Below are positions 50,285-59,292 of a DNA stretch of 64,000 nucleotides, piece after piece. Below the pieces are notes generated by a model, which was given only the letters and a program-made list of their open reading frames with translations, was not told the origin of the DNA and did no database searches. This DNA comes from Yinghuangia elevatio. Its GTDB lineage: Bacteria; Actinomycetota; Actinomycetes; Streptomycetales; Streptomycetaceae. The stretch lies in assembly GCF_040649515.1 (NCBI RefSeq), contig NZ_JBEZFP010000007.1:1-64000 (forward strand), in the 5' to 3' direction. Position 1 is the stretch's first letter. Each line of letters starts with the position of its first letter. Made by a program: the position numbers and the translations under genes.

Positions 50285-51313
50285 TCAGGCGGGCAGGCGC
50301 CCGGCGACCACGACGTCGGTGCCGTCGACCGACACCGTGCAGCCGCGCATCGCGATGTCGAGGTGGGCGTACGACTCGCGGCCGAGCACCGGGTGCGGCC
50401 CGGTGGACCACAGGAAGTTCCCGGCGAACGCGCGGGCGTCCATGCCCATGAGGTCGCCCTTGCCGTACATGGCGGTGGCGAACCAGTCGGCGGTGCGCAT
50501 GAGTCCCCAGCCCATGTGGGAGAGGCTGCGGGCCCACCGGTCGTCGGCGTCCTCGAAGAAGGTCGCGAGCATGTGCGCCTCGGCGCCGCCGGAGACGTCC
50601 TCGATGTGCCCGTCGACGACCGTCAGGGTGACCGGGTCGTGGACGTACTCCTTGAACGGCAGCAGGATGTCGCCGGGGGCGAGCACGATACGGCCGTTGC
50701 TGATCTCCGGCCAGCACAGGACCATGGTGCTGGGCCAGTGGTCCCAGCGCCCCGGGTCGTCGGCGAAGCCGCACTGGAACTCTGGTTTGGCGCCCGCGAG
50801 TTGCACGTCGAGTTCGGTGCCCGCGGCGGACCTCACGAGCATCGTCGACGCGGACCTGAGCAGGTCGACGCCCTTGAGCACGTCGGCCTTGTCCGACTCC
50901 TTGGGGAGGTTGCGGATCAGGACGTCCGGTGCGTCGCAGACGAAGATGATGCGGGTGCCCGAGCGCAGGATCTCCTGCTGCACCGGGGCGTGGATGAAGC
51001 CTTCCTGCGTCAGGTCGACCACCAGGTCCGCCGACTTGAGCAGGTCCTGTGCGGCGCGGTCCGCCAGCACGGAGGAGAGTCCGGGGCCGGCCCCGGTGTG
51101 CGTGCTCGGCATCGGTGCCGGGCTGCCACCCGGGACGGTGGCGGCGATGACGTGCGCGCCGCAGGCTTTCGCGGCGCCGAATGCGGCGGCGACGTAGTCG
51201 CCCCGGCTGGCGGGCTCGGCGAGCACGACGACGTGCTCGCCGGGCGTCAGCTTGCACAGCTGCAGCTCGCGGGTGAACGCGTCGAGCAGGTCCGCTGCGG
51301 ACAAATCGAACAC
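50285..51313 (-). CDS. nicX: 2,5-dihydroxypyridine 5,6-dioxygenase NicX-like
   Basis: A 342-residue mononuclear iron dioxygenase that opens the pyridine ring to give N-formylmaleamate. The fold is like M29 aminopeptidases, and the iron ligands fit: His266 in SHMGWGLM, then His317 and Asp319 in YAHLDIAMRG, close to the positions described for the Pseudomonas enzyme. The start is GTG at 51313 with GGAG 7 nt upstream. An in-frame extension to 51496 is of different composition. It is the first gene of the long minus-strand operon. Divergent from the Lrp gene. Confidence 0.88.
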   Translation of the reverse strand: MFDLSAADLLDAFTRELQLCKLTPGEHVVVLAEPASRGDYVAAAFGAAKACGAHVIAATVPGGSPAPMPSTHTGAGPGLSSVLADRAAQDLLKSADLVVDLTQEGFIHAPVQQEILRSGTRIIFVCDAPDVLIRNLPKESDKADVLKGVDLLRSASTMLVRSAAGTELDVQLAGAKPEFQCGFADDPGRWDHWPSTMVLCWPEISNGRIVLAPGDILLPFKEYVHDPVTLTVVDGHIEDVSGGAEAHMLATFFEDADDRWARSLSHMGWGLMRTADWFATAMYGKGDLMGMDARAFAGNFLWSTGPHPVLGRESYAHLDIAMRGCTVSVDGTDVVVAGRLPA

Positions 51314-51756
51314 GGTGCCGCTCCAAGACTCGGGTCGGGTGCCGGACGCCGCGCCGGGTCGCCGGGATTCGGCGGTACGTCGGCGGGTGCGGCGGGGATC
51401 CGTGGCGGGTGGGCAGGCCGAGCGGGCCCTCGGGCAGGGCTCGGCCGACGAACTTCCGTCGGGTGGCGGACCGCCCGACGGAGATAATCCGAACACGTAC
51501 TATCTCCGTCGTGCAAGGCCCCGGAGCCGAGTTAACCGGGTTGTTTCATTCCGCTCCGTCGGACAACCGTTCGGTCGGGGCCTACCGCCCGACGCCGGCA
51601 CCGCACTCCGCCCGGCCGCGTTCGCGCTGGTCACCGGGCGTGCCCCAGGTGACGGAATCGGCCACTCCGATGGCCTGGAGATCACCCTCCCGGACACGCT
51701 TTGCTGAGATCGGGCAAGTCGCCACGTGCAGGAATCCCACGATCCGGGGGGAAGCC
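51314..51756. other. regulatory region at the head of the nic operon
   Basis: 443 bp between divergent nicX and Lrp genes without a convincing gene. The notable element is the inverted repeat at 51477-51510. The rest is GC-rich except for the 51480-51510 stretch and TTTCATT near 51543. Confidence 0.55.
51477..51510. promoter_or_regulatory. 10-bp perfect inverted repeat, nic operator candidate
   Basis: GACGGAGATA (51477-51486) and TATCTCCGTC (51501-51510) are perfect complements, 14 bp apart. The centre lies about 180 bp from the nicX start and 263 bp from the Lrp start. TACTAT or ATTATC elements within it may be -10 boxes. It could bind the Lrp or the MarR regulator. Confidence 0.6.
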
Positions 51757-52953
51757 ATGGAACATTCCCGCACCGCGCGGACCGGTGCCGACGAAGCCGC
51801 CCGCGGCCACGGCGATGTCGACGAACTCGACCTCGTCCTCGTCAACGCACTCCAATTGCGCCCGCGCGCCACCTGGACCGAACTGGCGCCGATCCTGCGG
51901 GTCGACGCGGTCACGCTCGCCCGCCGCTGGCGCCGCCTGGTGCGCGGCGGCCGCGCCTGGGTCACGTGCTACCCCCGCATGGGGCACCTGGCCGACACCG
52001 ACGGCGGCCTGGCGCTCATCGAAGTCGACACCGCCCGCGGGGCGTTGCACGACGTCGCGGCCCAACTGGCGGACGACCCGCACGCCGTCTCGGTGGAACG
52101 CGTCACCGGGGGCCACGACCTCCTGGTCTCCGTCATGGCCGCGCGCATGCCCGACCTCCTCTCCTACGTGCAGCACCGCTTCACCGGGATCGCCGGGGTG
52201 CTGGCAACGCGCACCCATCTGGTGACGCGCCTCTACACCGAGGCCGGGGGCTGGCGCCTGCGCGCACTGGACGCCGCCCAACGCGCCGCCCTCGCCGCAC
52301 TCCCCCGCCCGCGCCCCACAGCGGCGTGCCTGGCGCCCTCGGACCCGGAGTTGATCGTGGCCCTGTCCGCGGACGGCCGCGCCTCCCACACCGACCTCGC
52401 CGCCGCCACCGGGACCAGCACCACCACCGTGGCCCGCCGGCTGCAACGCCTGGCCTCCGCCGACCTGGTACGGCTGCGCTGCGAGGTCGCCCAACCGATC
52501 TCCGGCTGGCCGATCCGCGCCTCGTTGTGGCTGCGCGTACCGCCCACGGCGCTCGACGCGGCGGCCCGGCAACTGGCGGCGTACCCGGAGGTGCGCGTCG
52601 TCGCGGCGGTCGCCGGACACGCCAACCTCTTCCTCGGCGTCTGGCTGCGGCAGGTCTCCGACGTCCCCCGGCTGGAGGTCGAACTCCATGGCCGCTTCCC
52701 GGACATCAGGGTGGTCGACCGGTCCGTGACGGTCGGCACCGCGAAGCAGATGGGCCGGGTGCTCGACGAACGCGGGTTCGCGGTGCGGCACGTGCCGCTC
52801 ACCGTATGGGACGCCACGGAGACCGCCGTACGCCCCGCCGACACCCCCGCCCCGGACACGCGGCCGGCCCGGCCGGACCGGCCCTCAGGAATCCGGCACC
52901 CGGTCGGCGACGCGGCGACCGGCACCGTCAACCGCACCGAAACCCCGCGGTGA
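51757..52953 (+). CDS. tandem Lrp/AsnC family regulator
   Basis: A 398-residue regulator made of two Lrp-like units. The first HTH is near residues 25-65 (VNALQLRPRATWTELAPILRVDAVTLARRW), followed by a ligand-type domain. The second HTH is near 195-230 (ALSADGRASHTDLAAATGTSTTTVARRLQRL) with its own RAM-like domain (RVVAAVAGHANLFLGVWL). A Pro/Thr-rich tail of about 50 residues ends it. It is divergent from nicX, so it may control the nic operon or the amidase genes that follow it. GGGGGGAAG precedes the ATG. Confidence 0.87.
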   Translation: MEHSRTARTGADEAARGHGDVDELDLVLVNALQLRPRATWTELAPILRVDAVTLARRWRRLVRGGRAWVTCYPRMGHLADTDGGLALIEVDTARGALHDVAAQLADDPHAVSVERVTGGHDLLVSVMAARMPDLLSYVQHRFTGIAGVLATRTHLVTRLYTEAGGWRLRALDAAQRAALAALPRPRPTAACLAPSDPELIVALSADGRASHTDLAAATGTSTTTVARRLQRLASADLVRLRCEVAQPISGWPIRASLWLRVPPTALDAAARQLAAYPEVRVVAAVAGHANLFLGVWLRQVSDVPRLEVELHGRFPDIRVVDRSVTVGTAKQMGRVLDERGFAVRHVPLTVWDATETAVRPADTPAPDTRPARPDRPSGIRHPVGDAATGTVNRTETPR

Positions 52954-53147
52954 CCGCCACGGCACACGCGCCACGCCAACCGCACCGGACGGCGGGCGAA
53001 TTCGGCGTGAGCCCCCGGACCCCGCACGTTTCCGGCAGCTCGGCACTCCCCGACCCACCCGCCTTGATCCTGTCGGCACAACAGGTCTTCGCACCACCCG
53101 GCGCCCGCCGTGCGGGCGGACCGGCGTGTTTCCGTGGAGGGGAATCC

Positions 53148-53723
53148 ATGAGACGAGTCAACCGGCGCTGGGCGGCCGGAGCTTCGGCCGCCGCGCCGGT
53201 GCGGGCCGTCGCCGGCCTGTCGATGGGCGGGCAGGGCGCGGTGAAGTACGCCGCCGCGCGGCCCGGCATGTTCCGCATGGCCGCGTCGTACAGCGGCGTG
53301 CTCAACACCAGGGCGCCGCGCGTGATCGCGGGCGGACCGTACGGCGACGCCAACTTCGCCGACTCGCAGGCCGAGTTCATCCGGGCCTACGGCGCCGACC
53401 CGCTCGCGCTGTGGGGCGACCCGCGGAAGCAGCCGATGATCTGGGCCGCCAACAATCCCACCGACCAGGTCTGGCGCCTTCGCGGACTGCCGCTGTATGT
53501 GTCGGGAGGAGACGGGAACCCCGGGCCCTTGGACCCGCCGGGGACGAAGTTCGACCCGATGGAGGCGATCTTCGGTCCGATGTCGAACGACTTCGTGGCG
53601 GCGGGCCGCCGGGCCGGCCTGCGGATCACCGCGCGCCTGGGTGCCGGGACGCACACGATGCCGTACTGGCAGCACCACCTGCACCAGTCGTTCCCCAAGC
53701 TCATGGACGTGATCTGTGGCTGA
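53148..53723 (+). pseudogene. internally deleted esterase (antigen-85/esterase D type)
   Basis: A 191-residue remnant or shortened form of the esterase type found at 35354. It starts with a short signal-like sequence (MRRVNRRWAAGASAA) and jumps straight to VAGLSMGGQG, so Ser25 corresponds to Ser171 of the intact relative. About 145 residues, including the oxyanion strand and core beta-sheet, are missing. From there to the end the match is good, including RLGAGTHTMPYW with the His. GGAGGGG precedes the ATG and the frame is open, so it may still be translated. It overlaps the amidase gene by 8 bp. Confidence 0.7.
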
Positions 53724-55161
53724 AGCACCATCAGAGGAGATCACCCGCACCGACGACGGTCTGTGCGACTTCACGGCGCGGGAGTTGTCCGCGCTGTTGT
53801 CGGCGCGGGAGGTCTCCGCGCGCGAGGTGGTGCAGGCGCACCTCGCGCGCATCGAACGCACCAATCCGGCGGTCAACGCGATCGTCACGCTCGTACCGGA
53901 ACAGGCACTGGCCGAGGCCCACGAGGCCGACCAGCGGCTGGCCCGGGGCGCCGACGTCGGGCCGCTGCACGGCCTGCCGATCGCGCACAAGGACACCCAC
54001 GACACCGCGGGGATCCTGACGACGTACGGCACGCCGCTGCTCGCCGACAACGTCCCGGACCGGGACGAGTTGATCGTCGAACGCATGCGGGCCGCCGGGG
54101 CGATCACCATCGGCAAGACGAACGTCCCCGAATTCGCAGCGGGTTCGCACACGTTCAACCCGGTGTTCGGGGCGACGCGGAACCCGTACGACCTGTCCCG
54201 GTCCGCGGGCGGCAGCAGCGGCGGCGCGGCCGCCGCCCTCGCCTGCGGAATGCAGCCGCTCGCGGACGGCAGCGACATGGGCGGTTCGCTGCGCAACCCG
54301 GCGTCGTACTGCAACGTCGTCGGGTTCCGCCCGTCCCCGGGGCGGGTGCCGACCTGGCCCGAGGACACCGCGTGGGCGACCATGGCCGTGCAGGGCCCGA
54401 TGGCACGCAACGTCGCCGACACCGCGCTGCTGCTGTCGGTGATGGCCGGTCCGGACCCGCGGTCGCCGATCTCCCTGGAGACGCCCGGCAGTTCCTTCCG
54501 CAAGTCGCTGCACTGCGACCCGGCCGGACTGCGGGTGGCGTGGTCGCCGGACCTCGGCGGGCGGCTGCCGGTCGAGCCCGCGGTCACCGCGGTGGTCGAG
54601 GACGCCGCGCTGGTGTTCAGCGAACTGGGTGCCGAAGTGGTCCAGGACTGCCCGGACTTCACCGGTGCGGAAGAGGTCTTCCGTACGCTCCGCGCCTGGC
54701 AGTTCGAGGCGGGGCTCGGGGCCGTGCTGGCCCGCGAGCCCGACTCCGTCAAGTTCGACCTCGCCGACAACATCCGGCAGGGCATCGGGCTGGTGGGGGC
54801 CGACATCGCGCGCGCCGAGAAGCTGCACAGCGCGCTGTTCCACCGCATGCGGGCGTTCTTCGAGCGGTACGACGTACTGCTCCTGCCGGTCAGCCAACTC
54901 GTGCCGTTCCCGGTGGAGTGGGAGTGGCCGCGCGAGGTGGCGGACGTGCCGATGCACTCGTACCTGGACTGGATGCGGTCCGCGTACTACGTGTCGGCCA
55001 CCGGGTGTCCGGCGCTGTCGGTGCCGGGCGGGTTCACCCCGGACGGCCTGCCGGTCGGGGTCCAGATCGTGGGCGCGCACCGCGCGGACTTCACCGTCCT
55101 CCAGGCCGGCTACGCCTTCGAGCAGGCGACCTTGTACGGGGACCGCAGGCCGGAACTCTGA
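53716..55161 (+). CDS. amidase signature family hydrolase
   Basis: A 481-residue amidase. The catalytic Lys is in IAHKDTHD, Ser in the cis position within GSDMGGSLRNP, and the nucleophile region is SAGGSSGGAAAAL. The C-terminal LSVPGGFTPDGLPVGVQIVG is conserved. It would hydrolyse a carboxamide. Given its place next to the nic genes it might act on nicotinamide or another amide feeding the pathway, but sequence does not show this. The GTG start overlaps the truncated esterase by 8 bp. Confidence 0.9.
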   Translation: MAEAPSEEITRTDDGLCDFTARELSALLSAREVSAREVVQAHLARIERTNPAVNAIVTLVPEQALAEAHEADQRLARGADVGPLHGLPIAHKDTHDTAGILTTYGTPLLADNVPDRDELIVERMRAAGAITIGKTNVPEFAAGSHTFNPVFGATRNPYDLSRSAGGSSGGAAAALACGMQPLADGSDMGGSLRNPASYCNVVGFRPSPGRVPTWPEDTAWATMAVQGPMARNVADTALLLSVMAGPDPRSPISLETPGSSFRKSLHCDPAGLRVAWSPDLGGRLPVEPAVTAVVEDAALVFSELGAEVVQDCPDFTGAEEVFRTLRAWQFEAGLGAVLAREPDSVKFDLADNIRQGIGLVGADIARAEKLHSALFHRMRAFFERYDVLLLPVSQLVPFPVEWEWPREVADVPMHSYLDWMRSAYYVSATGCPALSVPGGFTPDGLPVGVQIVGAHRADFTVLQAGYAFEQATLYGDRRPEL

Positions 55162-55275
55162 CCCCGCGCAAGCCTGCCGGAGCAAGAGGACGGCGGCGGG
55201 GGCGGCGCGGGTTGGCGGGGGCGGCTGGGGCGGGACACGGTTCCGCTCCGCCGCTCCCGCGCGACGCGGCCCTTG

Positions 55276-56283
55276 TCAGCTCCCCGGTCGGGACTCCGCC
55301 CCAAGCAGGTGCTCGCGCGCGAATTGCAGCCCCAGGCGTGCGCCGCGCCCAAGGGCAGCCTCGTCGCGGCCGCCGTCGACGGCCCTGGCGAAGGCTTCCG
55401 AGGGCGACGTGTCCTGAGGCGGCGTCAAGAACCCGGCAAGCAGGCCCGCGGCAAAGGCATCGCCGGCCCCGGTGGGGTTGCGGATGTCTCCTGCCGCCAA
55501 GCGCGCGTGCGCGATGCGCGCGCGACGAGTGCCCCTGAGCCAGATGTCCGCGCCGTCGGGGCACTTGACGACAACCGGGCCGCGGGCGAGGTCGGCGATC
55601 CCCCCGAACTCCCGCTCGTTGACCAGGACATAGTCCGCGACCCCGACCAGGGCGGCCACATCGGCCGACGGTCGGGCGCACCACTCGTCCCCGGGATCGA
55701 GGCAGATCACCGTCGCCGGGGAGCGTCGGCGTACCTCGCGCAGCACGCGGTGCAGTTCGGTGGGTGTCGTGTCGTCCAGGAAGGACGTCACGTGCACGAA
55801 GCGCGACCGCGCGAGCCGGCCCACGATCGCGTCGAAACTGTCGCGCAGGTGGGCCGCCATGCGCAGGTTCGCGCCCGGGTGCACATGGAGTCGGCGCGCG
55901 TCGCCGTCCTCGATCGCGAGGCAAACCCCGGCCTGTTCGGGGACCGCTGCGATACCGGCGGTGTCCACACCGAGCGCCCGGAGTTCGTGGCTGTGCGACC
56001 GTGCCCCGAACGGCGGCGCGCCCGCGACGCCGGTGAACCCGAGCGCGAGGTCGGGCCGCGTGTGGGCCAGGCGTACGAGCGCGTTGTAGGCCGAGCCGCC
56101 GAGCCGCACGCTGCGCGGGAGGCTTTCCACGGACCGCAGCAGGCGGGCCATGCCGGCCGCGTCGACGGACTCCTCCGAGTCCCGTGCGGTGGGGTCGTCG
56201 GGCGTCGGCGCAATTCCGCCGACGGCGGCGTCCACCACGACATCGACGTTGAGAGCGCCCACTGCCGTCACGTCCAAGCGCAC
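55276..56283 (-). CDS. PfkB family carbohydrate kinase
   Basis: A 335-residue ribokinase-fold kinase. The N-terminal VGALNVDVVVDA, substrate loop GGSAYNALVRLA and anion-hole motif NPTGAGDAFAAGLLAGF with catalytic Asp are present. It would phosphorylate a sugar, nucleoside or similar compound. The GTG start at 56283 has GGAGG 7 nt upstream and is preferred over an in-frame extension to 56382. It is divergent from the double Lrp gene at 56447 and convergent with the amidase. Confidence 0.88.
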   Translation of the reverse strand: MRLDVTAVGALNVDVVVDAAVGGIAPTPDDPTARDSEESVDAAGMARLLRSVESLPRSVRLGGSAYNALVRLAHTRPDLALGFTGVAGAPPFGARSHSHELRALGVDTAGIAAVPEQAGVCLAIEDGDARRLHVHPGANLRMAAHLRDSFDAIVGRLARSRFVHVTSFLDDTTPTELHRVLREVRRRSPATVICLDPGDEWCARPSADVAALVGVADYVLVNEREFGGIADLARGPVVVKCPDGADIWLRGTRRARIAHARLAAGDIRNPTGAGDAFAAGLLAGFLTPPQDTSPSEAFARAVDGGRDEAALGRGARLGLQFAREHLLGAESRPGS

Positions 56284-56411
56284 GGAACATCCTCCAGGTG
56301 GTCGGTTAAATGAGACGGGACGCAGCGGGTGCCAGGCGGCCGAGAAGCATCGGGGATGCTGGGGTGGATGGCAGGTATGCACAAGATGTTTTGATTTAGG
56401 ACAGCGAAACC

Positions 56412-56440
56412 TGGACGGCTGACGGAAATAGTCTCATGCT
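56412..56440 (+). promoter_or_regulatory. possible leaderless promoter of the second Lrp gene
   Basis: TGGACG (56412-56417) and CATGCT (56435-56440) are 17 bp apart. The predicted start point falls at or next to the GTG start codon at 56447, which has no ribosome-binding site, so the mRNA may be leaderless. Confidence 0.35.
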
Positions 56441-56446
56441 GGGCCT

Positions 56447-57430
56447 GTGTCCAATCAACCGCTTCACAGATCCATCGACGCTCTCGACCGCCGGATCATC
56501 GGAGCGCTCCAAGTCGACGGACGCGCGTCGTGGCGGCGGATCGCCGCCGCGCTGGACGAGCCCGAGCGCACGGTCGCCCGGCACGGCGCCCGGCTGCTGG
56601 ACCAACGCGTCGTCGTGGTCACGGGGTTGGGCGTACGCGGCGGAGCGGTGCTGGTGCGCGGGCAGTGCCTCCAGGCCGCGGCCCGGGTCGCGGCGGGCGC
56701 TCTTGCCCGGCACCCCGACACGACGTTCGCGTACATGCTCACGGGTACGGCCGACTGCCTCGCCGAGGTGATGTGCCCGACCGGCCGCCTCGCGACCCTG
56801 ACCCTCGACGAACTCCCCGGCATCCCGGGCCTGGTGCAGAGCACGACCCTGCCGGTGCTGCGCTACTTCCGTACCGTGCACGACTGGCAACCGGGGATCC
56901 TGACGGACGCGGAGGCCGACGCGGTCCGCGAGTACCCGATGATGACACCGCTGCCGACGGACGACCGAGTGGCCGGACTGGCCCGAGAGGAGCGCACGAT
57001 GCTGCGGGCGCTGGCGTCCGACGGGCGGCGTACGCACGAGGAGATCGCCCGCATCGCGGGAGTGTCCGAACCGACCGCGCGCCGTCGGGTGGACTGGATG
57101 CGGCGTACCGGAGCCCTGCACATCCGTGCGGTGGTCGACCCTGGGGTGCTGGGCCTGCCGGTGCAGGCGATCCTGTGGGTCAAGGCCAGCCCGACGAAGG
57201 TCGAGGCGGTCGGCGAGGCGCTGCTCTCGTCGCCGCTCGTCCGGTACGTCGCGGCGGTGATGGGCGAGCACCAGATAGTGGCCGACGTGACGGTGCCGGA
57301 CCGGACCGCGCTGTACGAGTTCGTCACGCGGTCCCCGTGGGTGCGGCACACCGAGTCGATCGAGACGTCGATGGTGATCCGGACGCTCAAGCGCAGCGGC
57401 GTGCTCAGTGAGGCCCTGCCCGAAGAGTAG
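56447..57430 (+). CDS. double-length Lrp/AsnC family regulator
   Basis: A 327-residue protein with two Lrp-type halves. The first HTH is at residues 10-55 (IDALDRRIIGALQVDGRASWRRIAAALDEPERTV), and the second at about 180-225 (MLRALASDGRRTHEEIARIAGVSEPTARRRVDWM). Each is followed by a RAM-like part, the second with VKASPTKVEAVGEALLSSP. It is similar in plan to the protein at 51757 but only modestly in sequence. It is divergent from the PfkB kinase and 5' of matB on the same strand. Confidence 0.87.
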   Translation: MSNQPLHRSIDALDRRIIGALQVDGRASWRRIAAALDEPERTVARHGARLLDQRVVVVTGLGVRGGAVLVRGQCLQAAARVAAGALARHPDTTFAYMLTGTADCLAEVMCPTGRLATLTLDELPGIPGLVQSTTLPVLRYFRTVHDWQPGILTDAEADAVREYPMMTPLPTDDRVAGLAREERTMLRALASDGRRTHEEIARIAGVSEPTARRRVDWMRRTGALHIRAVVDPGVLGLPVQAILWVKASPTKVEAVGEALLSSPLVRYVAAVMGEHQIVADVTVPDRTALYEFVTRSPWVRHTESIETSMVIRTLKRSGVLSEALPEE

Positions 57431-57591
57431 GACTGCCCGATCTCGCCATCACCCTGGCGACTTTCGTCAAATCCTCGGCACCCGTTGTCCGAAGACACCG
57501 CTGCGGGCATTGTGGGCGCGGCGCCCAGCGGCGCTTGTCCACCGCTCCACGGGCCGCACCTGTTTCCGGCCCCGCACCCCCGGAGACTCGT

Positions 57592-59040
57592 GTGCGCCCC
57601 GTTGCCGATCCGCCCGACCGCTCGTCCGACAACCCCGGGGACCACGCCGGGGCGATCGAGATCGACGGACGCTCGCTGAGCCGTGCCGACCTCGACGCCG
57701 CGGCGGCGGCACTCGCGGAACGCATCGCGGGCGCACCGGCCGTCGCGGTACGGGCGACCGCGTCCCTGGAGACGGTGGTCGCGGTGCTCGCGGGGCTGGT
57801 CGCCGGCGTGCCGGTCGTACCGCTGCCGCCGGACGCGGGGCCGCGCGAGCGCGACCACATCCTCGGCGACTCCGGCGCCACGCTGCTGCTCGACCCCGAC
57901 CCGGACCCCGACCCGGAGCACGGCGCGGCGCGGTGGAACGGCGTCGCGGCGGAGATCGTACGGATCGACGTCGACGCGCGCTCCTCCGCGAGGTTCGCGG
58001 TGCCGCCCCCGGACGCCATCGCCCTCATTCTCTACACGAGCGGAACCACCGGCGCCCCCAAGGGAGTCCTCGTCCCGCACACGGCCATCGCGGCGGACGT
58101 CGACGCACTCGCGGACGCGTGGGCGTGGACGTCCGAGGACGTACTCGTGCACGGGCTGCCGCTGTTCCACGTGCACGGTCTCGTCCTCGGCGTGCTCGGT
58201 GCGCTGCGTACCGGTTCGCGGCTCGTCCACACCGGGCGGCCGACTCCCACCCGGTACGCGCAAGCCGCCGCCGAGGCCGGGGGGACCCTGTTCTTCGGGG
58301 TCCCCACCGTCTGGGGGCGCATCGCCGAAGACCCGGATTCCGCACGGGCGTTGGCCGGGGCACGCCTCCTGGTGTCCGGCAGCGCACCGCTCCCGGTTCC
58401 GGTGTTCGAACGGCTCGCCGAACTGACCGGGCACCGTCCAGTCGAGCGGTACGGGATGACAGAGACGCTGATCACGGTCAGCACCCGCGCGGACGGCGAG
58501 CGGGTCCCGGGGACGGTAGGGGTCCCGGTCGCCGGCGTTGCAACCCGGCTGGTCGACGACCACGGTCGGCCCGTCCCGCACGACGGCACGAGCGTCGGTG
58601 AACTCCAGGTCAGCGGCCGGACGTTGAGCGACGGCTACCTGAACCGGCCGGACGCCGACTCCGCGTCGTTCACGGCGGACGGCTGGTTCCGCACCGGCGA
58701 CGTCGCGACGATCGCCCCGGACGGCACCCACCGCATCGTCGGCCGGGCATCCACCGACCTCATCAAGAGCGGCGGCTACCGCATCGGTGCGGGCGAGGTG
58801 GAAGGCGCGCTGCTGGCCCACCCGGGCGTACGCGAGGCGGCGGTGATCGGGGCCCCACACGCGGACCTCGGCCAAGAGGTCGTGGCGTACGTGGTCGCGG
58901 ACGCAGGCGTCGAGGCAGCGGAGCTCACCGACTTCGTGGCCGGCACCCTGTCGGTGCACAAACGCCCGCGCCGCGTCGTGCTCATGACCGAACTGCCGCG
59001 CAACGCGATGGGGAAGGTCCAGAAGACGCTGCTGGGGTGA
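57592..59040 (+). CDS. matB: malonyl-CoA synthetase MatB
   Basis: A 482-residue acyl-adenylate enzyme that joins malonate (often methylmalonate too) to CoA in the cytoplasm. The AMP loop is LILYTSGTTGAPKGVL, and the MatB-type LPLFHVHGLVLGVLGALRTG and TLFFGVPTVWGRI are present. Also visible are YGMTETL, the hinge RTGDVATI and the catalytic Lys in RNAMGKVQKTL. Length fits Streptomyces MatB (about 485). The GTG at 57592 is preferred, with GGAG 6 nt upstream, over a TTG at 57535. It may supply extender units for polyketide or fatty acid synthesis. Confidence 0.92.
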   Translation: MRPVADPPDRSSDNPGDHAGAIEIDGRSLSRADLDAAAAALAERIAGAPAVAVRATASLETVVAVLAGLVAGVPVVPLPPDAGPRERDHILGDSGATLLLDPDPDPDPEHGAARWNGVAAEIVRIDVDARSSARFAVPPPDAIALILYTSGTTGAPKGVLVPHTAIAADVDALADAWAWTSEDVLVHGLPLFHVHGLVLGVLGALRTGSRLVHTGRPTPTRYAQAAAEAGGTLFFGVPTVWGRIAEDPDSARALAGARLLVSGSAPLPVPVFERLAELTGHRPVERYGMTETLITVSTRADGERVPGTVGVPVAGVATRLVDDHGRPVPHDGTSVGELQVSGRTLSDGYLNRPDADSASFTADGWFRTGDVATIAPDGTHRIVGRASTDLIKSGGYRIGAGEVEGALLAHPGVREAAVIGAPHADLGQEVVAYVVADAGVEAAELTDFVAGTLSVHKRPRRVVLMTELPRNAMGKVQKTLLG

Positions 59041-59058
59041 CGGGGGACGTCAGCGGCA

Positions 59059-59101
59059 GGGGCGTCCGACTCCACACCGGCCCGACGGAGCCGGACGCCC
59101 C
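59059..59101. terminator. bidirectional terminator
   Basis: A perfect 10-bp inverted repeat GGGGCGTCCG/CGGACGCCCC (59059-59068 with 59092-59101) and an inner CCGG pair lie between convergent matB and the DUF397 gene. Confidence 0.6.
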
Positions 59102-59106
59102 ACACG

Positions 59107-59292
59107 TCAACCGCGAGCGGTGACCCTGACGAATTCCGCCCAGTCGCCCGGCCCGACAACAAGCCGCGGTCCGGTCGCCGCCTTGGAGTCCCGTACGTGG
59201 ACCGCCTGTTCGGTGACAGCGATTTCCACACAGTCATCGCCCTGAGTACCGCTGTAGCTGGACTTGAACCAAGCGAGATCCGCCGTGCTCAT
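59107..59292 (-). CDS. DUF397 protein
   Basis: A 61-residue DUF397 protein with the classic start DLAWFKSSYSGTQGDDCVEIA and VRDSKAATGPRLVVGPGDWAEFV. These proteins are partners of DUF5753-type XRE regulators and probably modulate them by binding. It overlaps the XRE gene by 4 bp on the same strand. The pair type is very common in Streptomyces (as in AbaA/BldB-linked loci). Confidence 0.93.
   Translation of the reverse strand: MSTADLAWFKSSYSGTQGDDCVEIAVTEQAVHVRDSKAATGPRLVVGPGDWAEFVRVTARG

Noticed and set aside
53148..53723. Insertion sequence or phage event causing the esterase deletion
   Set aside because: No transposase, terminal repeats or target duplication were seen near the junction. 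A simple internal deletion is enough.
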